Origin: Euphorbia lathyris
Taxonomy: Eukaryota > Streptophyta > Magnoliopsida > Malpighiales > Euphorbiaceae
Assembly: GCF_963576675.1 (NCBI RefSeq)
Contig: NC_088913.1
Location: 73,655,001-73,719,000 of the forward strand
Direction: 5' to 3'
Length of the DNA: 64,000 bases
How positions within the stretch are numbered: the stretch's first letter is position 1; each line of letters begins with the position of its first letter. The translations under genes and the position numbers were made by a program. The notes under the pieces were generated by a model, which had not been told where the DNA came from, did not search any database, and saw only the letters and a list, made by a program, of their open reading frames with translations. This document shows, in pieces, positions 25,484 through 37,751 of this stretch.

Positions 25484-25965
25484 GGCAAAAAGCATCATTA
25501 GGTCCCTCATCTTTCATTTTTTGGTTCATTAAGCCCTTGATCTTTTATTTGGATATATTAAGCCTATGTTCATTTATTTTTTATCTCATTAAGCCATTGG
25601 TGACCAAATTAATAAGTTGTGAATGTAAAATTCTATTAAAAATATGTTATTAACTTCATTTGTATTTGAAATGATGAAAAAAATATTTTTTACGGTTTGA
25701 ATTAAGATTTGTACAGTTCTTTTATAGACACATTACACATCCAAAACTGATTTAAAACAGTTAAAAAATACAAATTTCGAATGCAGATACAATGAATAAC
25801 AATGTCTTAACCGAATTTTATATTCAAAATTACTTTTTTTTTTTGTTATCAAAGGCTTAATGAGACAAAAAATAAATGATTAGAGGCTTAATATATCCAA
25901 ATAAAAGATCAAAGGCTCAATGAACCAAAAAATGAAAGATTAGAGGCCCGATGATACTTTTTGCC
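25484..25965. mobile_element. 482-bp MITE, 9-bp TSD (Mutator-type)
   Basis: The left arm starts ggcaaaaagcatcatta and the right arm ends tgatactttttgcc. The arms stay complementary for roughly 100 bp (ggttcattaagcc...ggctcaatgaacc). The target duplication atataaaaa is exact at 25475-25483 and 25966-25974. Confidence 0.93.
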
Positions 25966-26332
25966 ATATAAAAATGAAGGTAAGTTGAATGCAAATTAAA
26001 ATTCAAGAGCTAGTGAAATGGAGAATGAAATGCAAAATTGTTGATGAAGCTTTTGCCTAGAATAGAACATGAGTGATTATTTGATTTTATACCTTTTTTT
26101 TCTTATGCCAATCGAATCTCATGATTCTTGTCTCTTATAGAATTACACTTTCTTTTTTACATTAATTTTGCTTTATTACATGGTTTTCATATCAAAGAAC
26201 AAAGAAACCAAACAAAGGTCAAACATAAGAAGTTTAAATTAATTGAATTATTTTTATAATGTTTTTTTTTTGAAACTAAATTATTTTTATAATGTTATTA
26301 ACTACTATATGCTTTTATAACAGTAAAAGCAT

Positions 26333-27135
26333 TAGGGGTGCACACAAAAATCCGCAAAACCGAAAAACCGAAAAACCAAACCGAAACCAAACCGAAAATA
26401 AGGTTAACCGAAACCGATGGACTAGTGTATGGTTTTTAATTTTAAAAATAGTGGTTAATGGTTACGGTTACGGTTTTCATATTCTAAAAACCGCGGTTAA
26501 CCGAAACCGACCGAAATCAATTAAATATATAAAAATATATTTATTTATATTTATATTTATACATTATCCCGCTCAAAATAAATACAGGGATCAATAGCAA
26601 AAATTTAATAAGAAATACTAATTATTTCCGGTGGCTAAGACTCAACGATGGAATATTTCATCTCAAATGTCGTGTACTATCAAATTTATCATAAATTAGA
26701 TAATTAGCGAAATTAATATACATGGATAGAGCTTAGTTGGTAAAGCATGGAGGATAAGAATTCTGGTCCAAAAAACATAGTAATTTAATGCTTTAAAGAG
26801 TTGATGTAAGGGAAAATGCAATGTCCAATCCATAGTCCATGCGTACATAATGCACGCACATCTCTCTCTCTGTCGTTAATCTCTTCAACTCGCCATTGAT
26901 CCGTCTTTCCACTCACAATAAAAATTAGAAGTTTTATTATTATTATTATTATTTTATTTATAAATGGTTAGAAACCGAAATAAAAGGTTAACCGACCGAA
27001 ATAATTGGTTAACCGATTAGTGGTTAACCGAATTTAATGGACTAGTGTATGGTTAGTGTTTTCAAAAAACCGATAAAATGGTTAACCGATCGAATTGACT
27101 TTAATGGACTGGTTAACCGACCACGTGCACCCCTA
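26333..27135. mobile_element. 803-bp non-autonomous hAT element, 8-bp TSD
   Basis: The ends are taggggtgcac and gtgcaccccta, typical hAT termini. The 8-bp target duplication aaaagcat is exact at 26325-26332 and 27136-27143. Both arms are rich in ggttaaccga/ccgaaaccg-type subterminal repeats. No transposase is encoded. Inside, a tRNA-like stretch and a (TTA)n run near 26937-26956 interrupt it. Confidence 0.92.
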
Positions 27136-27278
27136 AAAAGCATAATAGAGCTAATAGCAATAAATGATAATAAAGTTAGTGATAAACCTGGCTCCCGTTC
27201 CTTCTTAGATAAACATTTTTTTTTTTGTAAGTTTCTCATCATAGACAACCTCATAAAGGGTACATATTATATTATTTA

Positions 27279-27659
27279 GAGCATCTTCAAGAAACTCTTA
27301 GTGAGTTCTCTAAGAATAATATAAATCATTGACTCTTAGTGATTTAAGAGTGACTAAGATATATGATCTCCAACAATGCTCATTATACTCACTCATTATT
27401 TATTATTTTATTATTAAAATTATTCTTTATTGTTACATTACCAATAATGTGAGGAGAGAGACACATCAATAATAAATTATTAATAAAAAAATGAAGTTAG
27501 GAGGCACTAAGAAGTGGAGAGAGTCTCTCTATTAATAGAGAGGATAGAGAGACTTTTAGTGATTTGAGGAGCCACTAAGAGGCTGTTGGAGATGAATTTT
27601 CATTCTATCTCCTCAAATTTTAACTTAAGAGCCAACTTAAGAGGCTGTTGGAGATGCTC
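27279..27659. mobile_element. 381-bp Tourist-type MITE (PIF/Harbinger), TTA TSD
   Basis: The ends gagcatcttcaa and ttggagatgctc are inverted, the well-known form of plant Tourist-like elements. TTA occurs on both sides (27276-27278, 27660-27662). From 27663 to about 28120 I see no gene. Confidence 0.88.
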
Positions 27660-28127
27660 TTATCATAGATATCAAATTAGTGTGGTGACCATGGCCTAGA
27701 TATAATAGAGCACCCATGTCAATAGGACTTTGATAGGGGTTAAAAAACCCCGATATTTTAGTATGGTTTTAGGGATGATTTTATATCTTTTATTATCTTT
27801 TTATTTGCTTTGATAGTAATTTATCATTGTTTTGTCAATTTAACAGTTTCCATCCAATAACCACTCCGTCGCCACGCTCTCGTAGGATAGCAGAATTAGT
27901 ACAAACTTAAACACGGTGGGCTTTCATCGGTGCAAGGAAGGAACGAGGTTTATGATGATCTTGATGACGACCCAATTGCAGATTTGGATGGCTTGTGGGA
28001 TTACTGATGATCAGATTTGGATGGCTTATGGGATTACAGAGAAAGAGAAAGGGAAAGGAGAGAGAAAGGAAAGGTACAATGGTAATTTTAGGTTTTAAAA
28101 AGGTGAAAGGAGAGAGACATCCGGTTA

Positions 28128-28284
28128 TAATGAGGGTCAACGGTGGAAAATTGATGGTCAACGGTGATAGTGGCCACCGGTATAACAAAGTGTAAAGTTC
28201 GATAGCCATACCGAGAAAAATTAAAGTTCACTGGCTACAATATCAAAATGGGTATAATTCGGTGGCCATGAGTGTAATTTATCC
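28128..28284. mobile_element. Right-half fragment of the GGGTAAATTACAC MITE family
   Basis: The sequence caccggtataacaaagtgtaaagttcg ... gtgtaatttatcc (shown in part) matches the right arm of the complete copy at 34593-35118. No left arm is found upstream, so the copy is truncated. Confidence 0.75.
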
Positions 28285-28412
28285 TTTGATTCCATGTCTT
28301 GGAGTTTTTTTTTTCCGACGCTAATCTAGTTGGTATTAGTGGACAACTTTTTTTAATTTTTTTTTTGTAGGAAAGGGAAAGAAAAGACAAACAAAAAAAA
28401 ACCCAAAGAAAC

Positions 28413-31400
28413 CTAACTCGGGATTAGCCTAGGAAAGCTAACCCCCACCACATCCTCCAAAAGAAGAGAAGACAAGAACTCAGGTGGTGAAGAGAAAGTT
28501 GAGACTCCCAAAATCCCCATATGGCCCTCAGCCGCAAGACGGTTCGCCACCCGGTTCTGCTCCCTGAAAATATGGCAGAAGCTTATGGAATCAAAGGAAG
28601 AGCAAACCCTTCTAATTCCTCTGATTAAATTCTGGCTACTTAAACAAATATCATTATTATCAGAGATCATTCTGACAGCTTCGAGATTGTCAGATTCCAC
28701 CAACAACTTCTTCAAGCCCAGATTCATAGCCAGCCTGAGGCCAGAAAAAATCCCCCAAAGCTCTGTTGAGAAGGAAGAACCCATACCCAGATTCTGAATG
28801 AATCCAGACACCCAAGTACCGCCAACATCTCTTAGAACCCCACCAACAGCAATTTTACCGTCCTTTAGAAAGAGCCATCAGTATTAAGCCTCATCACCCC
28901 TTCACTAGGCCTACTCCAGCCAAAAAGATGAATATCCTTCCTCTGGATAGACCTAGCTAAAGTACCCTCTTTGAAGCTATCTGCAATATTACAAAGTTTT
29001 TTAGAAAAGAAATCCAACAAATCAGGGATAACAATAGTTTCTCCTCCAAAAATCTCCTCATTCCTCCATTTCCAAATCTGGTGACAGACAACCGTAAACA
29101 TGATAACACCATGCTCTACAAACCAGTCGAGATCAGAATAGGATAAGAAATCGGACAACAACTAGTTAGGGAGAACTTTCCTCCACACCTCTTTACTCCT
29201 AGTACAATCTCTAAGAGCATGGAAAATGGTTTCTTCATGCCTTTTGCATCTGCTACACGCACCAGACTCCACCAAATGACGTCTTTTTCTATCAGTATTG
29301 GTAAGCAACATATTTTTAACACCAAGCCACAAGAAGCTCCTAATGCGGTATGGAACTTTCAAAACCCAAATATTTTTCCAAACTTCAGGGTGTGGTGACT
29401 CCAAATTATGATTGAAAGCCTCAAAAGTAGATTTACAAGAATAAGCCCCGTTGTTTGTCAAAGCCCAACATTGACTATCCCTATCTTCCTCATTACTACT
29501 AATTTTCACTCCTCTAATTCTTAGGAGCAATTCCAGACTTAGGTAGGAGTCGAACCTCGACCATATCCAATCACCCTCAGAATCCACCACATCAGCAATC
29601 CTCCAATTCCGAATATCTAAAGGCGACAGGGAGTTACAAACTTCTAATAAAGGCTTTTTACCGATCCAGGTATCATTCCAAAAGCTAACAGATTTCCCAT
29701 TACCCACATCCCATCCAATCCCAGAGTAAAACTCAGAGAACACAGCACTAAGGCCTTTCCAAAGAAAAGAACAATTAATAACTCTCTCCTTAGGACCCCC
29801 AAAAATCCTATCCTGTCTATATTTCCCGCACAATAACCTAACCCACAGAGAAGACGAAAGTTGCCACATCCTCCACAGAAGTTTCATTAAAAGCACTTTA
29901 TTATTATCACTGGCTCGTCTAATCCCCAAACCTCCCATATTCTTCGGTTGATAAACCTCTTCCCAAGGGACAAGGTGGATTTTTTTTCCCCTCCTCAGAA
30001 TCCCCCCACAGGAAACGACGATTGATTTTATCCAGATCATTAAGAACAAGCTCATGCAGCCGACAAGCTTGCATAATATGATTAGGAATCGCACAATTGA
30101 CTGACTGAATCAAAGTAAGACGGCCCGAAAAGAAAGGGTTTTAGCTTTCCAATTGGCACATTTACTATTGGTCTTATCGAAAGTCTCCTTAAAGGAAGCT
30201 TTAGAAACTCTATCACTGTGGAGGGGGAATCCCTAGATATTTATCCAAAGAATTAGTCAGAGGGATACCAGAAATCTCACTCAGCCTTTTGCAGACTCTT
30301 TGACTCATGTTTTTAGAACACAACATCCAGGATTTTTGGATATTAAGCTTTTGACCAGAAGTAGAGCAGAAACAGTTAAGGATATCCATAATCACACCAA
30401 TTTGCTCCTCGTTGCCTTCCACAAAAATCATAACATCATCCGCAAAGAACAAATGAGTAATCTGGGGACAGAATTTATTGATGGAAATCGGATGGAAATT
30501 CCCATACTCAATAGCTTCTTGGATAAGATGAGTCAACCTTTCCATTGCAATAACAAATAAGAAAGGACTCATAGGGTCCCCTTGACGGATTCCTCAGGAA
30601 GGAATAAACTCCTCTGACATATCCCTATTAATCAAGACTTGAAAGGTAGGAGAAGAAATGCAGACCTCAATTAAGCTCTTCCAATTATCCGGAATCCCTG
30701 CTCTCTTCAGACTATCCAAAAGAAAACTCTAGTTTGGGCGATCATAAGCTTTCTCCAGATCCAATTTCAGAGCCACAATACCCTTCTTTCCCTTTTTGAT
30801 TTTCATAGAGTGGACCATCTCCTGAGCTATAACCACTTTATCCATCATCTGTCTCCCAGGAACAAAACTGCCTTGATTCTTGCTAATGATATCAGGAAGA
30901 ATACACCAGAGTCTATTGGCCACAATTTTGGTAATTGCCTTGTAAAGCACGTTACAAAGACTAATGGGCCTCATTTGTAAGAAAGAAGACGGCTTCTCCA
31001 CTTTAAGGATCAGGACCAGCACGGTTTTGTTCACACTCCTAATATCCTCAGAGCCATTAAAGACTCCTCTAATAAAACTATAAATACCTTCCTTCACAGT
31101 CTCCTAGTGCTTATGATAAAAACCGGTAGGGAAACCATCAACCCTAGGAGCTTTAGTAGCCCCAATACTAAAGATCGCCTGATCAATCTCTTTCTGGTCA
31201 ATAGGGTGGAAAGCTTCCAGAATCTTATCATCTCCTAATATGGGAAACGTAGTCCTAGAGAGAGCTTTATCCAGATCCACAAGGTCTTCTTTGAATAAAT
31301 CTTTATAGAAATTATGGGCCAAGTGTCGAATATCCTCATCCTCATAAACCCAATCTCCATTAGGATCTTTGATAGCATCAATCTGATTCTTCTGTCTTCT

Positions 31401-32512
31401 AATAACAGTAGACAGATGGAAATACCTGGTATTGGGATCTCCATCTTTAATCCAAGCTTTCCTAGATTTTTGAAACCAACGTAACTCTTCCTGCCTTAAC
31501 ACAGCTTCCAACTCCTTCTAGAGGGTTCTAAGAAGACCATCCAAACTATGATCAAACCTAGCCTCCAAAATACGATGGATGCCTTCAATCCTGCTTAAAA
31601 GTTTATTCTTTCTTCTGATAATATGGCCAAAGATGTTTTTATTCCAACTAACCATATTACTTCTAAAACCCTCAGCTGCTTGTAAAACATTAGAATGAGG
31701 CTTCCAATTATCCTGAACAAAGTTTTTAAACTCAGGGTGAGATTCCTAAGCCACCTGATACCTAAAAGGTCTATCCCCTCTAGGACGATGGCCTTTCACC
31801 AGCTTAACTAAGATAGGACAATGATCAGAATAACGGAAAGGAAGATTTAGCACAGACACTTCAAGAAATCTACTTTGAGCCGAAATGTTAGCATAAACCT
31901 TGTCTAAACGAACAGACGTACTATTCCGCTTCCAAGTATACTTATGACCAGCCGCACCTAGATCTGAAAGCCCACACAAATCCATACTTTGTTTATGATT
32001 GAGACACCGGTTCACATAGTGATTCTCACCCCCTCTTTGATCGTTCATTAGAGCAATATCATTAAAATCACCATCCACAAACCAAGCATCCACCATACTC
32101 GTACTCATAGTATAAAGCACCTCCCACAGTCGTTTACGATTGGCCAAGACAGGATCAGCATACACAACAGTGATAAAAAAAAAGGTTTATTACCAGGATA
32201 GATAATCTTACTATGAATAAATTATTTATCCATATTAACGATATCAAAATGAACCCGACCTGGCTTCCAAAAAAGCCAAATCCCTCCAGCCCGGCCAGTA
32301 GCCTTCGATCTGACACACTTCCAATTTCTAAACATTCTAACCACCTTATCAGCTTTATCTCCACTGATCTTAGTTTCCAGTAAAGCAAAACAAGAAGGGT
32401 TAAACTGTTTAATTAAATCTTTAACATGGATACGGGTAGCCTTGCTAGCCGCTCCTCTAACATTCCAAACAAACAAATCAATTAGAAGGAAGACTACTGA
32501 CCCCAGGCCCAA
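28413..32512 (-). pseudogene. LINE ORF2: endonuclease, reverse transcriptase, RNase H
   Basis: Read downward, 32512-32222 is the start of the APE-type endonuclease (WNVRGAAS, LLETKIS) and 32165-31746 its end (GDFND, SDHCPIL). 31511-31104 and 31097-30729 give the RT N-terminal part (ALKLDLEKAYD). 30572-30213 gives the RT core with THLFFADDVMIF, and 30094-29162 the thumb and zf-RVT (CSRCKRHEETIFHALRDC). 29161-28865 and 28811-28413 give RNase H (LNTDGSF, then VESDNLEA). At least six stops or frameshifts lie between these pieces. Catalytic residues are still readable, but no full protein can be made. Confidence 0.92.
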
Positions 32513-32616
32513 TACCCTAAACCAGATATTTATTAGGGGCTCCTAAGAGCCTAGAAGAGGTACCTGCAGGTCCCATTTTCTCCAAAAGCTCCAAAGAGCT
32601 TTGGTTATTTTTATGA

Positions 32617-34394
32617 TTACCCTTTCTTCATATTTATCTTATTGACCCCCATAGCCTTTCCATTTCTAGGCTCAACACCAATTTTAGGGATACTAACCTC
32701 TTTGTTCTTCTCTTTAATTTGTGAGGCCTGAGCCTGGGAACAAGCCTGGACTTCTTCTTTGGATTCAAAGAGAGGATTAACTGCCTCCACATTATTACCT
32801 GTCGGCTCAACAGATTCTAATCCCGGCATGCTCGACTCAGGTTGCTCGTTAGATTGGTCAGAGTCTTGTTCATCCTCAATAGTTAGAGCCCCAAATCTAG
32901 ATCCTGAACTGATGACCGCAGCCTCACTGGTAACTTCTTTCTCCTTCGGATATGGTCTCTCCTTATTTCCAGGGCCATTTTGAACCAGAACAGTATCCTT
33001 AACAATGTTAGGAGGACGATTCTGGACAACTGACGCACGTGTCCTTCTTCTCCCCGACCTCTTAGCAACCATCCAAGGGCCAAAATTCCTCCCATCCCCT
33101 TGACACTCCTCTTCTCTAGACTTAACAGCTTCAACTACCTCTTCCACCACCTTCTTCCTTTTTGAACAACTCTCATAAGTATGACCAAACATACCACACT
33201 CATAACAAATGTTATGGATTCCTTCATACTCAATAAAATAAACTGTATTTTGTAAACAGAATTTAGACAAAAGGGGTTTGGCAAGGTCAATATTGATACA
33301 AACTCTTACAAACTTGCCTCTAATTGCCCCAATGGTAGTTTTGTCCACATGATGAACTTTGCCAATAAGCCCACCAATCTTTTTAAGAAAACTTTCATTA
33401 TAATATTCAATTGGAAGACCCGGGAATCTCACCCAAGTCAGAATTCTATTCACCGAACAATCATGAGGATTAAAATTAGGGATCCATGACCTTAAGGCCA
33501 GAACATGATTAGAGATAATATAAGGGCCCCCGTTAATCACAGCATTATAGTATTCAGCCTGGGTAAATTTAATTACATAATAATCATTTTCCAAGTCAGT
33601 GATACTGACTTTCCCTTTTTTAGCCCACTGTGCCTGGATTCTCTGGGCAAAATAGTTAAAACTAATTCTTTTTCCAAGCACCATCACTATTAAAGACAAC
33701 TTCCATTTGGCCCGGAGGTTACGTTTATCAGCCGAAGAGAGCCGAATCACCGGACATAGAGGATCATCCTGTTCCCCATCTTCCACATCAGAATCAGAAA
33801 AACCTCCTCCAAATCACCATCCATCAGGCTATCATTTACTAATGATGGCTCTTCCTCGACAACTCCCATCACCGTATCTTTCCACGAAATTTTTCCCAAA
33901 CGTTGATCAAAATTATTTTTAATTGACCCATTACCCTCAGATCTAGAAATCATATTTGAGACAGAAGGGGCCAAGACAGCCGCCTCAGCCATCTTGACAA
34001 AAAAATCCCCATCCGCACCTACTGCCGCAACCATCCCTGAATCCTCCGCCCTCCGGCTGCCCACCCCCTGGGCGAAACCCTCTCCCCCCTGCCTACAGCC
34101 TACGCCCTCCGCCGATTCCACCCTCACGCCACTCGCCTCCTTTCCTCGCACGCCCTAGCCGCCACCCATTCCCCCCAGCCGAGGCTCTCGCCTGGACACC
34201 CCACCCTGGCCGTCCAACATGCCTTCCTCCCTAACACCTCGCCTCGCCTCCCCCTCATCCCCTGGCCCAGATCCGAAATAACCGCTAATCCCAATCGCAG
34301 CCGGCCCCCTGCCTCCCATCTCCCTTTCCCCTTCCGCCCCCAAATCTACCCCGTAGCCAATCCCACCAGCCAGATTCGGCCTTTCCACCCCCAT
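32617..34394 (-). pseudogene. LINE ORF1 (DUF4283 and zinc knuckle)
   Basis: The frame starts near 34394 in a Gly-rich leader. It meets one stop at 34154-34152, continues to about 33800 (RLGKISWKDTVMG region), then shifts by one base into the 389-codon frame 33786-32617. That frame holds the DUF4283 domain typical of plant LINE ORF1 (FTQAEYYNAVINGGPYII region) and a CCHC knuckle (CYECGMFGHTYESC). Such proteins bind the element RNA. One frameshift and one stop separate it from an intact ORF1. Confidence 0.85.
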
Positions 34395-34592
34395 CCGCGC
34401 CTCCCCACCGCCAACCGCCGCCCTCTCCCTTTCCCTGGAACGCTCCTGTACCCTCTCGCTCTCTATCGCATCACACTCTCATTCATTTTTTTTGGACAAC
34501 TTTTTTTTAATACTTATTAACAAAATATAACAAATTAAAAAAAAATAGTAGAATTAATGTACGAGGATTTCTTTATTGAAGATAATGTTTTT

Positions 34593-35118
34593 GGGTAAAT
34601 TACACCTATGGCCACTGAACTTTACCCATTTTCACATTATGGCCATTGAACTTCGTTTGTTCCCGGTATGGCCACTGAACTTTACACTTTTTAACACCAG
34701 TGGCGACTCAATTTTAACTAACTTCTCAAAATGACCGTTAACGATCGTTAACGGCCTCAAAATGAAAATATTCAAGAATTAAAGTTATTCAGAACGACAT
34801 TTATCATGAAACCACATTTTTTTATTTTCGAAAATCACATTTTTAGAGCTTTCTCTCTCTAAAAATTCACTTTCTCTCTCCTAACTAAACAATACCTAAA
34901 TGACCTCAAAACGAAAATTTTCAAGAATTAAAGTTCCTTAGAATATTATTAACGTTTTGGAGTTTTTTATTTTTAGCCGTCAACAGTCGTTTTGAAGCGT
35001 TGAGTAGTCACCGGTGTTAAAAAGTGTAAAGTTCAGTGACTATACCGGGAAGAAATGAAGTTCAATGGCCATAATGTGAAAATGGGTAAAGTTCAGTGGC
35101 CATGGGTGTAATTTACCC
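34593..35118. mobile_element. 526-bp MITE of the GGGTAAATTACAC family, 10-bp TSD
   Basis: The ends gggtaaattacacc and ggtgtaatttaccc are perfect inverted copies, and complementarity runs on through ccactgaac/gttcagtgg. The target duplication taatgttttt is exact at 34583-34592 and 35119-35128. Its 9-10 bp size indicates a Mutator-type element. This is the best-preserved copy of a family with at least four members in the window. Confidence 0.95.
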
Positions 35119-35584
35119 TAATGTTTTTATCTGGAATAATTTGTAAGATATGGTTAATTGTTTTTCTAAACCTAATGCTGTAAGAAATCATAATATCAAA
35201 CATAAAGAATTTGATGATCCAATCATTAAGTTTAGAACAAATATTAAATTTCATATTTGGCATTTGATACCAAATCTAATAATTATATCACCAAGTTATT
35301 AATATCTGATATCAATGTTTTAACATATTTGGCTTACATTATCCAAAACTTCAATTGGACTTTCAAGAGTTCTGATGACTCGTTATTTTTATTCAATTGT
35401 ATATCATAAATCTTTATTCTTGTTGAATGGTATTTAATAACTTCATATTCTTATCTAATTTCATGTAATTCTATATGTTCAACAACCTCAAAAAAAAAAA
35501 AAATGTTAATAGAAGATATTGGAAGAGCATCTACAACCACTCAATATAAATGATGCATCAGCATTGTAAGATCCATTTAATAAA

Positions 35585-37751
35585 GGTTTAATACGTGATT
35601 TGCCTCTGAACTTGTACAAAAAACTTGATTGGCTTTCTGAACTTTCAAACTGTCCCAATAGTCCTTTAAACTTGTATAAAATATTCAGTTAACCCCTTAA
35701 CTTGCATAAAATGTAATAAATTAAGGAAAAATTATAAAATTGGGTCAAATGGGACACACATTTACATATTTAGACCATTTATCCAACTCATTACTTATCT
35801 AGACTATATTTTTGTGACTTTTCTGAAATACCCTTCATATATATATAACACTTAGAAATTCTTTAGTCTTTCTTCTTTCTGTCTTCCGTCTGTCTGACCT
35901 TTCAAAAATATGCGAATGTTTAAGAACATGAAATTTACTTCGCATATTTCGCAATTTGCAAAGTATGCGAATATAATATTGTTTCAGAACATGAAATTGA
36001 ATTCACATATTTCGCAATATGTGAAGTCTGCGAAGACAATACTAATTCGCATAATGACTTTTACTTCGCAGATTTCGCAATATGTGAAGTAAAAGTCGTG
36101 TTCTTAAGCAGTATTCTCTTCGCAGACTTCGCAAATTGCAAAATATGCGAAGTGGTATATAACAAAAAAAAACATAACAACAAGAGTGTAACAATAATTC
36201 TAATATTAAAATCACAACATTGTCAAAATTTACAATAAGATTGCGACAATAATTCTAACATTAAAATCATAACATTATCAAAATTTACAACAAGATTGCA
36301 ACAATAATTCAAACCCTAAACCTTAAATCCCAGAAGCAGAAGGAACTAGAAGCAAAAAAAATCGGCGGAATAAGCGTCCTTTTGGGATGAGAAATGGAAC
36401 CCAAATTGTGTCATATAGAATTAATGACCTTTGAGATGATAATGGTGATTTGTATTTTCTTCCCCTGCATCCCAAAACACCACCCTTTACATCCCAGAAC
36501 TCCATCTCCCCTACACCCCAGAACACCATCCCAGTACACCACCTTGTTGCTCTTGTATTCAAGCTAAAAGGGATACTTGAATTTGATGTTTTGTATTCAA
36601 CCACCTTCATAAAAAAATAAGTTGTGTTAGTGAAATTTAACAAAAAATGATGATTTTGCCTCGCAGAAAACGTTATGTGAAGTCTACGAAGAGAAAATTA
36701 CACCAGAAAGATGATTTAGCTTCGTAGAAAACGATTATGCGAAATCTGCGAAGAGAAAATTACCCCAGAAAGACAATTTAGCTTCGTAGAAACGATTATG
36801 CGAAGTCTGTGAAGTGGAAAAATCACGCTAAAAATGATGAACTCTTCGTAGACTTCACATAATCTTTGTCTGTGAAGCTAAATCGTCATTTTCAACCTAT
36901 TTTTTCTTCGCATACTTCACAAAACTCATTTTCCGAAGCCATTTTTTGGAAAAATATGAAGATTAAACAGTATATACTTACATTATTTCCACCTTTTACC
37001 ATTAAAATCGACGATAACCATACGATAAACGCAGAAAACACGCAGAACAACGTCGAATAACCATACCTTCGATTAGCACAAGAAGAAAGAAACCAAGAGA
37101 CGAAAAGAAACATGAAGATGAAGAACCATGACTTAATTTTCTAGAAACAGAAAGATGAAGAATCAAGAGATAAATAGAGGAAGAAGAGAAAGACACGGTG
37201 ATGAAGAAATTGGTGCAGATTTTGCAATATAAATGAAGAGAGAAAGATGCAGGGTCTGGGAAGGGGAAGAGGAAGGGGAAGATGAAAGGTCTGGAGTATT
37301 TTGGGAAAGTCACCAAAATATAGTCTAGATATGTAGTGGGTTGGATAAATGGTCTAAATATGTAAATGGATCTCTCATTTGACCAAATTTTATAATTTTC
37401 CCATAAATTAATCACTCGATTGCAAAAAATAAGTTAAATGCGGAATATGTATCGCACACGTCTTAAAATGTTATTACATAATTCATAGAATAGATTAAAA
37501 ATGAAGTTCTTACTTACTCAACTATAAAACTTGTCTTTTATAATATTAGAACCGCGTAGCTCAATTTTGATCGTTTTACTTTTTTTAAGACACATGCAAT
37601 ACATATTCTGCATTTAACTTACTTTTTTTACAACCAATTGATCAATTAATTATATTTTACGCAAGTTCAAGGAGCTAACTGAATATTTTATGCAAGTTCA
37701 GGAGCTATCGGGACACCTTGAATGTTTAGGGGGCAAATGATATATTATGTT
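35585..37751. mobile_element. Mutator-type MITE (about 480 bp originally), split by a younger element, 9-bp TSD
   Basis: The left end ggtttaatacgtgatttgcc pairs with the right end (ggcaaatgatatattatgtt). The exact target duplication tttaataaa flanks it at 35576-35584 and 37752-37760. The 1.68-kb element at 35725-37402 sits inside it with its own duplication. A relative lies at 45383-45815. Confidence 0.85.
35725..37402. mobile_element. 1.68-kb non-autonomous Mutator-like element with TTCGCA/TGCGAA arrays
   Basis: The exact 9-bp target duplication ataaattaa (35716-35724 and 37403-37411) flanks inverted ends of about 100 bp (ggaaaaattataaaattggg at left; ccaaattttataattttccc at right). Long TIRs plus a 9-bp duplication place it in the Mutator superfamily. 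The left third (35905-36155) holds about twelve TTCGCA or TGCGAA hexamers and a smaller set lies at 36660-36930. No transposase is seen. The minus strand at 37200-37000 resembles a segment of the copy at 48.3-50.0 kb at protein level, so the two share internal sequence. Confidence 0.9.

Larger units (their letters stand above)
28357..34493 (-). mobile_element. Full-length L1-type LINE, coding regions decayed (6.1 kb)
   Basis: On the minus strand the element has a GC-rich 5' end (about 34493-33950), ORF1, ORF2 with endonuclease, RT and RNase H, and a 3' A-rich tail (seen as T-rich plus strand at 28357-28367). A target duplication of ggacaac + T7-8 + aa flanks it (28341-28356 and 34494-34510). 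The matching duplication and intact 5' end show a complete insertion. Many stops and shifts show that it is old or inactive. Confidence 0.93.

Noticed and set aside
26722..26790. tRNA-like stretch (gcttagttggtaaagc) inside the hAT element
   Set aside because: Box A is fair, but box B and the stems are not convincing. Possibly a worn SINE; not enough to call an RNA gene.
35905..36155. Regular TTCGCA/TGCGAA repeats resembling a CRISPR-like array
   Set aside because: The repeats are six bases, occur in both orientations at irregular spacing, and lie inside a TIR element in a plant genome.
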